Shown: piece after piece, positions 15,844 through 24,384 of the stretch
How the letters are laid out: every line of letters starts with the position of its first letter
Numbering within the stretch: position 1 is the stretch's first letter
From: an uncultured Anaeroplasma sp.
GTDB taxonomy: Bacteria > Bacillota_I > Bacilli_A > Acholeplasmatales > Anaeroplasmataceae
Assembly: GCA_934216145.1 (NCBI GenBank)
Contig: CAKQBG010000010.1
Span: 1-45,161 of the forward strand
Direction of reading: 5' to 3'
DNA: 45,161 nt
Made by a program: the position numbers and the translations under genes
Notes under the pieces: generated by a model
Told to the model about the DNA's origin: nothing
The model's database searches: none
What the model saw: the letters and a program-made list of their open reading frames with translations, nothing else

Positions 15844-18517
15844 TCCATACCTATTAATTGTAGGTATACCATTAATTGCATTAGTATGCATACCTTTCTT
15901 TTTAGCTATAAAAAAAGATGGTTTAAATTTTCATTCAATAACATCATTAGTATGTCATATTCTTATTGCTATCTTTATGACATTAGCATTTGCTGAAATG
16001 ACTCTTAGATTAGTTGTAACTGAAACAAATGTTTATGTTTTAGCGGATGTTTCATATTCAACTAAAAATAATTATGAAACTATCGATAATTATATTGATA
16101 AATTAAGTCATAATCTTCCTAGCAATTCAAAAATGGGAATTATATGCTATGGAAAGAATTATGAGACACTTGTTGAATTAGGTGAGCCTTTAAAAAGCGT
16201 TAGTGAATCAAAGGTAGATAATTCAAAAACAGATTTAAAACCAGCCTTAGAATATACAGCTTCACTTTTTAGTGATAGTGTTGTTAAAAGAATCGTAATT
16301 ATATCTGATGGAAAAAATACTAATGAATTAAAAACTTCTGGATTAATTAGTGATTTTGAATCTAGAAATATTTATGTAGATGCAATTTATATTGATAGTA
16401 ATATAGATGAAGCAACTAAAGAATTTCAAATTTCAAATGTAGAGTTTAATAATTCTACATTTAAAAATGAAAGTGAAACAGCTATTGTAACTATAGAAGC
16501 CAATATGGATTTGGCTTATGCTGCAACATTAAGCATCTATAAAAATAATGATACTATTCCATTTGATACTAAAAATATTAGCTTATCAAAGGGAATCACT
16601 AAAGAAACTTTAAAGCTTTATACAGATGAAGCTGGAGATTATCAATATAGAGTTGAATTATCTCAATATAAAGAAAATGAGAACGATGAATCTATAGATA
16701 ATAATGAATTTAATAATAAATATTATTTTAATCAATCTGTAAAATCTTCGTTAAAGATTCTTTATATTTCAAGTTCTAGGGAAGAATTTGAATTATTTGA
16801 AAGTATTCATCCTGAGGATACATATACAATAGATTCTTATGTTAATGACAAAAATGTTCCATATACATTAGAAAAATTATGTGAATATGATCAAATTGTT
16901 ATTTCAAATACAGATTTAAGAACATTAGAGCATGCTGAAACTATTATTTATAATTTAGATACAGTAGTATCAGAATTTGGAAAGAGTTTAATTACAATTG
17001 GAAATACTTATATTCAAAATAGTTCATCTGATGGTGAAGATTCTAATGGAGTTTTAAATGATTTCGGAAAGCTTCTTCCTGTTAATTATAATTTGAATAA
17101 GGATAGAGATAGGCTAACAACTATTATTTTAGATATATCTAAAAGTATGGCAACTGGTGGAGCATATGCCGATGGAAATGTATTTACAGTAGCTAAAAAC
17201 ACAGCATGCTTTATGATTGATTCATTAAGTGATACTGATTATTTTAATGTGGTAGCATTTCATGGAAGCATTACCTTCCCTGTTGATATTGTGATAGCTT
17301 CAAAAGAAAACAAAGAAAAAGCAAAAAAGATTATTATGGATTTAGGAGCTGGACAAGCAACATCAATTGGTGCTGCATTAGAGGCTACATATAATATGAT
17401 TAATAACCAAAATTTTAGCGAAAAACAAATCTATATGATTTCTGATGGTTTATCTTATAGCAATGATAAAACTAACATTAGTGAGTGGAGTAGTAAGCTT
17501 GGTAGAAATAATGTTAAAATAAATGTTATTCATACTACTAAATTTGAATCTATTACAAGTTCTGAGGAAAAAGAAGCAGAAAACCTAATGAAGGAAATTA
17601 AGTCTAATGGTAGCGGAGATTATTATCATGTATGGGATGATGAATCTATTTCTAATGTAAAGTTAGTTGTTTATGATAAAATAACAGAAAACTATATAGA
17701 AAATTCTAAAGGCTTCCCTATTACAATTGCTAAAGCAAATAATAAGCTTGTTTCTGGTATTACAAGTATTAATAATAAGGTAACAGGATTTTACACAAGC
17801 CGTGAAAAATCAACAGCAACTACAGTATTAAAAATTTCAGATGGAGATAATTCATATCCTTTATATTCAACTTGGCAATATGGAAATGGTTCTGTTTCTT
17901 CATTCTCAACAAGCTTAAGCTATTTTGCTGATAATACAACAAATGGTTATAAGATGATATCAAATATTTCTGATGTAAATAAACCAAATTTACAATTATA
18001 TTCTCCTTATACATTTGAAATTGAGACAAATGGAAGTATATCAAATGTAAGTGTTAATTCTCCAATATTGAATTCGAATGCAGAGGTAGAATTAAATATT
18101 ACATTACCAGATGGTACATTATTAACAAAATATCTTTCATTTGATAGCGAAAAATATATTACTTCATTTGATTGTGATTTAGTTGGTACATATTTACTTA
18201 ATTTAAAGTATAGAATTGGTGCTACAGAATATGAATCAAGCTCTCAAATTGTAATTTCTTATTTACCTGAATATGATTCATTTGAATATTATGATGCATC
18301 AAATCTATATACCCTAGTAACAAAAGGTGGTATGGTTTCTGAAGATGGAAATTTAAAGCTTGTTAATGATGATTCATTTATATTAACATATAAGTATGAA
18401 TTTGCACCATTATTAATGATTTTATCTTGTGTATTATTTGTTGTTGATATAGCAATTCGTAAGCTAAGATGGCAAGATATTAAAGATATTTTTAAAAAGA
18501 AACAAAGGAGGGCTTAA
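15821..18517 (+). CDS. Membrane protein with two vWA domains and a GATase1-like domain
   Basis: An 898-residue membrane protein. Transmembrane helices are at about 9-30 and 40-66. The first vWA domain follows, with DxSxS at D76-S78-S80, a Thr in TDLKPA and the later SDGK aspartate. A segment at about 310-425 resembles the class I glutamine amidotransferase-like fold seen in related vWA membrane proteins, including a KLLPV stretch, but no catalytic Cys is seen. A second vWA domain starts at about 430, with D438-S440-S442, a TSIG threonine and an SDG aspartate. A beta-rich region and a C-terminal helix (about 862-882) with a basic tail end the chain. Two complete metal sites in one protein suggest two binding surfaces for partners. 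It is translated through a 23-base overlap with the BatA-like gene. Confidence 0.85.
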   Translation: MSNINFSNPYLLIVGIPLIALVCIPFFLAIKKDGLNFHSITSLVCHILIAIFMTLAFAEMTLRLVVTETNVYVLADVSYSTKNNYETIDNYIDKLSHNLPSNSKMGIICYGKNYETLVELGEPLKSVSESKVDNSKTDLKPALEYTASLFSDSVVKRIVIISDGKNTNELKTSGLISDFESRNIYVDAIYIDSNIDEATKEFQISNVEFNNSTFKNESETAIVTIEANMDLAYAATLSIYKNNDTIPFDTKNISLSKGITKETLKLYTDEAGDYQYRVELSQYKENENDESIDNNEFNNKYYFNQSVKSSLKILYISSSREEFELFESIHPEDTYTIDSYVNDKNVPYTLEKLCEYDQIVISNTDLRTLEHAETIIYNLDTVVSEFGKSLITIGNTYIQNSSSDGEDSNGVLNDFGKLLPVNYNLNKDRDRLTTIILDISKSMATGGAYADGNVFTVAKNTACFMIDSLSDTDYFNVVAFHGSITFPVDIVIASKENKEKAKKIIMDLGAGQATSIGAALEATYNMINNQNFSEKQIYMISDGLSYSNDKTNISEWSSKLGRNNVKINVIHTTKFESITSSEEKEAENLMKEIKSNGSGDYYHVWDDESISNVKLVVYDKITENYIENSKGFPITIAKANNKLVSGITSINNKVTGFYTSREKSTATTVLKISDGDNSYPLYSTWQYGNGSVSSFSTSLSYFADNTTNGYKMISNISDVNKPNLQLYSPYTFEIETNGSISNVSVNSPILNSNAEVELNITLPDGTLLTKYLSFDSEKYITSFDCDLVGTYLLNLKYRIGATEYESSSQIVISYLPEYDSFEYYDASNLYTLVTKGGMVSEDGNLKLVNDDSFILTYKYEFAPLLMILSCVLFVVDIAIRKLRWQDIKDIFKKKQRRA

Positions 18518-18519
18518 TA

Positions 18520-20376
18520 ATGAAAAGAAAATTCATTTCAATAATTTTATTATTACTATTTGTCTTTTCTCTAGTAAGCTGTGGTGAATATGAACTCCCT
18601 AATAAAACTAGTATACCTTCAAATTCATCATCTCCTACTAATTCATCATCTCCTTCGACAAATCCTTCTCAAACTACAAATCCTGTAAATAAAAATGAGG
18701 TTGAGTTTAAAATAACTTTAACTTTTAAAGGAATTTCAGCCTCACAGCTTGTTGATGGAAAAAATGTATATGTCATATTAGTAAATAGAACAAGATCATA
18801 TAAAGCTTTAGTTGAAAACGGAGAAGCAACAATTTTAGGATTAGATGGTGAATATTATGTACATTTGGATTTAGGTACTGTTAAGAATTATTCATATAAT
18901 CCAAATGAAACTATTGTAAATACTCAAAGTCCTAATGCTACTATTGAATTATTTCAATTGAAAACTATTTCTAGAAAGAATCAAATACGTGGACAAGTTG
19001 ATGGAAAACAAAATCAGCCAATAAATAGAATTGTTGATTTTGATGATCCTGAAAAGGATGGAAAAACAATTTATATTTATAGTGCTAAAATTGATGGAAG
19101 TGAAAAAGAGGTATATTACCAATTTGACGCTAAACATAATGGAACATATATTATCGAATCATTAGTTGATATTTATGATGACCAAGTTAACCCATATATG
19201 AATTTATATACGTTTGGACCAAGTCAAGGTGTTAAAAACTTTGAAGAAAAAATTGATTCAGGAAGTGCTTATTTAAAGGGTGGCTTCACTAAAAATTTTA
19301 AATATTCTGTTGATGTATCAGAACGTAAAGTAGGTAATTCCTTTACATTTGGAATTAAAGTTAATACAAGAGATAGTGCTACTTATCCTGTTACAGTTAA
19401 TTTTAAGATTCAATATATTAGTCCTTATTCAGAGGAATTAATTTATAGAAATCCAGTTTATGCATCTGATCTTTATGCAAAAAGAGATGAAAATGGAAAT
19501 ATCATTTATAAAAAGGATTCCTTAGGAAATGAAACTATTTATAAAACAAATGATGATGGTGATAATATCACTAAAACCTTTGTTGATGAAAATGGTAATA
19601 CTGTAACTAGGAATTATAAAGATTATGATTTAAATTATGTTAAGATTAATTCTGTATCTGATTTAAGATATTCTATTTCTTATCCTGAAAATCATAATTC
19701 TGCATGGTGGAATAGTAATTTGGGTGTTGATGTTTTACCTGATATTTATTCTAACGAGGTATATGATAGTTCGTATTATTATAAAACTAGATATAAATAT
19801 GTTGATGGAAAATATATTACCGATGTTAATGGAGATTATATATTAGCACCTAGCAATACGGTTAAGGAAGCAGAAGGAAGAAGGTATTATGAATTAGCTT
19901 CATATAGTTTACTTAAGGACGGATCTAACCAAGTTTTAACATCAAAAAAGGGAGATTATTTCTTAGTATATTATAATGAATATGATGGATTTTATCATGT
20001 AATAGTTAATAATTATGATACAATTTTATATGTGGCAATTACTTCACCAATTCCTTTAATGAGTACAATTTATGATATGGCATTTGGATTTAATTTTATT
20101 GAGGATGCAGGTGACGGAAATAGAACTATTTCCTATGTAGGAATTAACAATAATACTACTATTTTGAATTATAAGAGATTTATTGAAGGTGAATATGCTG
20201 ATTTTTGTAATTCAGATGGAAGATGCTATGTCACTATGGAAATTAAAGAATTCCTTTTAAATGTTTCAAATGGTAAAGGCTATTTCTATGATGGTAATGG
20301 TTCATTTGAGGTTGATTCTAATGTTTTTGCAACAGAAGAGGATCAATGGCTATTTGCATGTGGATTTTATATGTAA
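18520..20376 (+). CDS. Lipoprotein ending the MoxR/vWA operon
   Basis: A 618-residue lipoprotein with signal peptide and lipobox LVSC (Cys21), then a Ser/Pro/Thr/Asn spacer to about 55. A beta-rich domain (about 60-150) resembles a carboxypeptidase-regulatory or Cna-B-like fold. A second beta-sandwich-like region (about 180-310) contains NFKYSVDVSE, closely matching NFKYSINVSE in the lipoprotein at 26732. The C-terminal half is Tyr- and Asp-rich and unassigned. The ribosome binding site AAAGGAGGG lies within the end of the upstream gene and the ATG is 2 bases after its stop, so it belongs to the operon and may be a client or outside component of the MoxR/vWA machine. A strong terminator follows after about 110 bases. 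No function is recognised. Confidence 0.8.
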   Translation: MKRKFISIILLLLFVFSLVSCGEYELPNKTSIPSNSSSPTNSSSPSTNPSQTTNPVNKNEVEFKITLTFKGISASQLVDGKNVYVILVNRTRSYKALVENGEATILGLDGEYYVHLDLGTVKNYSYNPNETIVNTQSPNATIELFQLKTISRKNQIRGQVDGKQNQPINRIVDFDDPEKDGKTIYIYSAKIDGSEKEVYYQFDAKHNGTYIIESLVDIYDDQVNPYMNLYTFGPSQGVKNFEEKIDSGSAYLKGGFTKNFKYSVDVSERKVGNSFTFGIKVNTRDSATYPVTVNFKIQYISPYSEELIYRNPVYASDLYAKRDENGNIIYKKDSLGNETIYKTNDDGDNITKTFVDENGNTVTRNYKDYDLNYVKINSVSDLRYSISYPENHNSAWWNSNLGVDVLPDIYSNEVYDSSYYYKTRYKYVDGKYITDVNGDYILAPSNTVKEAEGRRYYELASYSLLKDGSNQVLTSKKGDYFLVYYNEYDGFYHVIVNNYDTILYVAITSPIPLMSTIYDMAFGFNFIEDAGDGNRTISYVGINNNTTILNYKRFIEGEYADFCNSDGRCYVTMEIKEFLLNVSNGKGYFYDGNGSFEVDSNVFATEEDQWLFACGFYM

Positions 20377-20379
20377 TAT

Positions 20380-20428
20380 GGCTCTTTTTAAACTGAGATA
20401 GTTTTGTAAGTGACTATCTAAGATTGGA
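20380..20428 (+). repeat. Dispersed GGCTCTTT element, copy A
   Basis: The segment begins GGCTCTTTTTAAACTGAGAT and is alignable with 45086-45133 in the same orientation. It contains the stem AGATAG (20396-20401) / CTATCT (20414-20419). GGCTCTTT is the usual start of ISL3-family inverted repeats, but no transposase or opposite end is present here. Confidence 0.55.
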
Positions 20429-20484
20429 AGTATTCAACTACCCATCTTAAATTTTAAAAAATCTGTAATATTGAATAATATTCG

Positions 20485-20523
20485 ATAGAAGAGTGAAAAA
20501 AGTATTCACTCTTCTATTTTTTT
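20485..20523 (+). terminator. Rho-independent terminator of the MoxR/vWA operon
   Basis: A perfect 13-bp stem (20485-20497 with 20505-20517), 7-nt loop and a run of seven T from 20517. It is the strongest terminator in the window and separates the MoxR operon from the redox cassette. Confidence 0.92.
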
Positions 20524-20542
20524 GGCATTCTATAAACATTTT

Positions 20543-20578
20543 TTGAATTTGATATAGTCTTTTTAATATATATTTAAT
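20543..20578 (+). promoter_or_regulatory. Candidate promoter of the redox cassette
   Basis: TTGAAT (20543-20548) is followed after 18 nt by TATATA (20567-20572). An alternative is TTGATA (20549-20554) with TTTAAT (20573-20578), also with 18 nt. Either would give a leader of about 80 nt before the ATG at 20659, which has AAAGGAGAG upstream. Confidence 0.4.
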
Positions 20579-20658
20579 AAAAATAGTGTATTCTATACGG
20601 GTATTTTTTAAGAGGTTTTATTTTTAAAATAAATAACAATGATAAAGGAGAGATAGAA

Positions 20659-23502
20659 ATGAAAAAAATAATTAAAAATTTATCATTATTTGCGACTATG
20701 GCAGTTGCTACAATAGGTATTGTTTCTTGTAATAATGGTGGTACAACAAATAATTCAAACAAAACTGATGCACCAACAAATACAGGAACTGCTACTTCTA
20801 AGCCAAGTACAACCTTTAATCCTACAAATACTGATAGTGCTGCATCAAAGCCTTCTACTAAAGATGATTCAAATTTAGTCACTTATAAGATTAGGACTGT
20901 ATCAATTAGTGGAAAGTCTTTAAAGGATGTAGAAATAACAGTTAATGGCGAAAGTGAATATACAGACATTAATGGATATGCAACATTTAAGTTTGAAAAA
21001 TCTCTTTATTCTGTTACTGCTGGAGATTTAGAAGGATATACATTAGAAAGTGATGAGGATATATTTGTTGATCCAGAAGGAACTGACGAAACAGTAATTA
21101 AATATGTTCCACATTTAATTACTAAGGATGAAGCAGAAGCACCTTCAGATATTACATATGAACAAGGCGATGTAATGTATGATTTGACATTTAGTGGATA
21201 TGATTATACATCTTCAAATGGTTTAGCTCCTAATTATAAAAATCCAACAGCTTACAATTCATCTTTATCTGAAATATTAAATGATGGTGAAACAGAGCTT
21301 GTTATTTTGAATTTCTGGTATGCTGATTGTACTTGGTGTAAGAGAGAATTCCCTTACATGATTGATGCATATAATGCTAAAAATACTGATGGTTCTTATA
21401 CATATAAGGATAAAGTAAAAATTATTACTGTTAATACTGGTGCTGATGAGGATAGTGTTATAAAGAGATTTGCTGAAGAATATAGCTTTGTTTTCCCAGC
21501 AATTAAGGATACAGCACTTTGTACAATGTTTAATGTAACTGCTGCTCCAACTAGTGTATTTATTGATAGATACGGATTAGTAGGAATGATTGAAAAGGGT
21601 GCTATTACATCTATTGATAAGTGGTATGGTGTATTTGATGAGTATATTGGTGATAATTATGAGCCTTCTTATACTGATCCATCAAATGAAGAATATGCTG
21701 ATGCACAAGGCTCAATGGAAGATAGTGTTAAATATAATGATGCCGTTTCTGGTGATGGCTTTAATGCAGAATATTATATTGATGAAAATAGAAATGATCT
21801 TAATAAATGTTGGCCTTGGTTAATTAGTGAAGATACTACTGGTAGAAAATATATTTATCCATCTAATCATCATGTTAATTTATCATATTCTATAATTTAT
21901 GCTAAATTTAATATGCCTGCTAATAAAATTTTAGCATTTGACTATTATTCTGATTGTGAGGATGGAGATATCTTAGGCGTTTTCATTAATGGTAAGGTTT
22001 TCTATCAAATTTCTGGAAATGAAAAGAAATGGAAAACTCAATATATTTATGCAACTCAAAATAGTTCTGAAGAGGTTGAATTAAGATTCTTCTATCATAA
22101 GGATAAGAGCTCATCAATTGGTGAGGATATGGTTAAGATTTCTAATATTAGAATCGTTGAAGAAAGCTCAATGACTAACTCATTATTTGTAATCCGTGAT
22201 GCTGCTTATGGTGAAATTGATAAGTTTAATGGCGGTTGGACAAATTATATAACTGATGAAGGCGATAGAGGAATTTTCTTTAATGATAAAGATGGCTATT
22301 ACCATGTTGATAGTATTAATGGACCTTTATTATTAGCTAGTCTATTAGACAAAAATACTAAGTTTGCTAATAAGTCTATTGCTGAATATCTAGCAGAATT
22401 CTCAGGTAATACTACAGATAATCCATTTATAGTTGATGGAATTGATTATTCTAATATTATTACAACATATGCTACATATGCTACAAACTCTCTATTTACA
22501 ATTTGGGATGTGGGAACAAATGGTTTAGTTCCTGTTACTCAAGATTTAAGAGAAGCATTAGAGGCAATTACTAAGTCTTTAGGTGACACTAAAGATGGTT
22601 ATGAAAACCAATGGCTAGAGCTTTGTGTATTTATTGATCAATATGGTACAAAAGGTAAAGATTTGATTGGAGACCCAATTAAGGGTATTGCACCATTCTC
22701 TGCTTATGAAGCTAAAGTTGGTGAGGATAATACAGTTAATTTCTTATATCCAGTAGTTCCAAGAGGAATGTATTCTAAATTTGTTCCAACTCAAAGTGGA
22801 GTATATAAGATTTATTCAATTGGAGATGATTCAATAGAATTCTTCTTTAATGGTGGTTCAGGATCTAAGGGAATTTTCAGAGATAATTTCCAATTATTAA
22901 CTGAAACTAAATCTGAAAATGCAGTTATTGAGTATAGATACTATGAAGCTGGTAAAACATATTATATTTTACCTGCATTCTCTGATGTTGATGGAACAGG
23001 AGAAATTAAGTTTGGTATTAAATATGTTGGTGAAAATGCTACATTATTAGCACAAGCTTCTGAAGGTGCATTTACAACAGATAGTGATCATGTGGATACT
23101 GATCATATTATTTCTGTAGCTAATGTTGAAGTTGCAATCGATGGAGAAAACTACTATTATGTTAAGGGAAATCCTGGTTCATATATTTATGCTGATTTCA
23201 AGTATGTTACTGGTATTTTCTCTAATCAATCATTAGATCAAATTATTGCAGCTGGTGGATTCGATTTCTCTAAGGATGAAGGAAATGGAACAACTGGTGA
23301 AGATATGACTGCTTTAGCTCAATATTATAGTAGTCTACAAAATACTGATCCAAATTCAATTTATTATGGTACTGTTAAGGTTGACGCTACTTTAATGAAT
23401 TTATTACAAAAGTTAATGGATAAGTATACATTTGCTAATGTTAGTGGTTCATGGTTAAAATTATGTTACTATGAAGTACAATTATTTGCATCTAACCGTT
23501 AA
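20659..23502 (+). CDS. TlpA/thioredoxin-like lipoprotein, large
   Basis: A 947-residue lipoprotein with lipobox IVSC (Cys24) and a Thr/Ser/Lys spacer to about 75. Residues 75-155 resemble a carboxypeptidase-regulatory-like beta domain. From about 175 to 335 it is a TlpA-type thioredoxin fold: NFWYADCTWCKREFP with active-site C224-x-x-C227, and the cis-proline loop AAPTSVFID. The WCxxC of ordinary TlpA is replaced by DCTWC. The remaining 600 residues are beta-rich and unassigned; a segment near 700-830 resembles the sandwich domains of the neighbouring lipoproteins. The family reduces or exchanges disulfides outside the membrane. The two genes downstream encode the parts needed to feed it electrons, so it is probably the terminal reductant or a substrate-binding redox protein. 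An intercistronic hairpin follows. Confidence 0.85.
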   Translation: MKKIIKNLSLFATMAVATIGIVSCNNGGTTNNSNKTDAPTNTGTATSKPSTTFNPTNTDSAASKPSTKDDSNLVTYKIRTVSISGKSLKDVEITVNGESEYTDINGYATFKFEKSLYSVTAGDLEGYTLESDEDIFVDPEGTDETVIKYVPHLITKDEAEAPSDITYEQGDVMYDLTFSGYDYTSSNGLAPNYKNPTAYNSSLSEILNDGETELVILNFWYADCTWCKREFPYMIDAYNAKNTDGSYTYKDKVKIITVNTGADEDSVIKRFAEEYSFVFPAIKDTALCTMFNVTAAPTSVFIDRYGLVGMIEKGAITSIDKWYGVFDEYIGDNYEPSYTDPSNEEYADAQGSMEDSVKYNDAVSGDGFNAEYYIDENRNDLNKCWPWLISEDTTGRKYIYPSNHHVNLSYSIIYAKFNMPANKILAFDYYSDCEDGDILGVFINGKVFYQISGNEKKWKTQYIYATQNSSEEVELRFFYHKDKSSSIGEDMVKISNIRIVEESSMTNSLFVIRDAAYGEIDKFNGGWTNYITDEGDRGIFFNDKDGYYHVDSINGPLLLASLLDKNTKFANKSIAEYLAEFSGNTTDNPFIVDGIDYSNIITTYATYATNSLFTIWDVGTNGLVPVTQDLREALEAITKSLGDTKDGYENQWLELCVFIDQYGTKGKDLIGDPIKGIAPFSAYEAKVGEDNTVNFLYPVVPRGMYSKFVPTQSGVYKIYSIGDDSIEFFFNGGSGSKGIFRDNFQLLTETKSENAVIEYRYYEAGKTYYILPAFSDVDGTGEIKFGIKYVGENATLLAQASEGAFTTDSDHVDTDHIISVANVEVAIDGENYYYVKGNPGSYIYADFKYVTGIFSNQSLDQIIAAGGFDFSKDEGNGTTGEDMTALAQYYSSLQNTDPNSIYYGTVKVDATLMNLLQKLMDKYTFANVSGSWLKLCYYEVQLFASNR

Positions 23503-23527
23503 TTATATTACAATAATATAAAATTAT

Positions 23528-23555
23528 ATAAAGGGTACACATTTGTACCCTTTAT
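23528..23555 (+). terminator. Intercistronic hairpin, leaky terminator or processing site
   Basis: A 12-bp stem (23528-23539 with 23544-23555) contains GGGTAC/GTACCC and a 4-nt loop. The following tract is TA-rich rather than a pure T run, so termination should be partial. It would favour expression of the lipoprotein over the membrane genes downstream, which have their own AAAGGAGAG site. Confidence 0.55.
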
Positions 23556-23579
23556 TATATATAAAAGGAGAGTGAGAAG

Positions 23580-24380
23580 ATGAAAAATAAGGATAAGTTG
23601 ACTAGGAATATTATATGGGGAGTAATAACATTTCAAACTATACTTACTGGTATATTCTTTATAGTTCAATGTCTTCGTATTTACTTTGGTGGGCCAACTG
23701 GTGATAGTAATCAAATTTATACACCAGAGAAAGTCGGTAATGCATTAATTGAAATATTAGTTCTAATAATAATTTGGGTTGTTGTTGTTATTTTTGGAAT
23801 TATTATGTCATTTATAAAAAAACTTGATGATAATACTATTAGTAAGAATAGTCAAATTTATAAACTAAATACTATTTTGAAGCTTTTACCATATGATAAA
23901 ATAGATGAAAATGATAATGATTATGTATTATTGAAGCGTGAAAGCCTAAAGCGTAAAATATGCTGGTCAATTCTTTCATGTTTATTATTAGTATGTGCAT
24001 TAATGTCATTTTTATATTTATTTAATCCTGCTCATTTTGTAACTACTGGTTTACCTAATCAGCAGGTAATTCAAATTGTTATTCATGTTTCTCCATGGAT
24101 TGGTGCTGGTTTTATCTTTAGTATTCTAGCAATTATATTTGAATCATATAGTGCTACAAAATCAATTGATTATGCCAAAGCTTTATTAAAAAAGTATAAG
24201 AAGAATAATGTCGAAATTAAAACAAATAAGAAAAGGGAATTAATTACTCTATGGTCAATTAGAGGTGTAATTCTTACTATCGCTATTGTTTTTATAATTG
24301 TAGGTGTAATAAATGGTGGACCTATTAGTGTATTAAATAAAGCAGCTAAAATTTGTTCAGAATGTATAGGGTTAGGTTAA
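23580..24380 (+). CDS. Five-helix membrane protein with CD1871A-like CxxC tail
   Basis: A 266-residue integral membrane protein. Transmembrane helices are at about 11-34, 55-79, 126-146, 163-185 and 222-246, with positively charged loops placing the N-terminus inside and the C-terminus outside. The last 40 residues, a helix then VLNKAAKICSECIGLG with C259 and C262, match what I recall of the small CD1871A-family CXXC proteins. Those are normally stand-alone 40-50 residue proteins next to 4Fe-4S membrane proteins and thioredoxins in clostridia. Here that unit appears fused to four extra helices of unknown origin. The outside CxxC pair could relay reducing equivalents between the iron-sulfur protein downstream and thioredoxin domains. 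The gene ends 4 bases before the next ATG. The CxxC and topology are seen or predicted; the relay is inferred. Confidence 0.75.
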   Translation: MKNKDKLTRNIIWGVITFQTILTGIFFIVQCLRIYFGGPTGDSNQIYTPEKVGNALIEILVLIIIWVVVVIFGIIMSFIKKLDDNTISKNSQIYKLNTILKLLPYDKIDENDNDYVLLKRESLKRKICWSILSCLLLVCALMSFLYLFNPAHFVTTGLPNQQVIQIVIHVSPWIGAGFIFSILAIIFESYSATKSIDYAKALLKKYKKNNVEIKTNKKRELITLWSIRGVILTIAIVFIIVGVINGGPISVLNKAAKICSECIGLG

Positions 24381-24384
24381 AATT

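Noticed and set aside
20574..20882. 102-codon reading frame on the - strand
   Set aside because: It lies opposite the signal peptide and Thr/Ser spacer of the lipoprotein at 20659. It is low-complexity (Val/Phe/Leu-rich) and lacks a ribosome binding site, so it is a mirror of the real gene.
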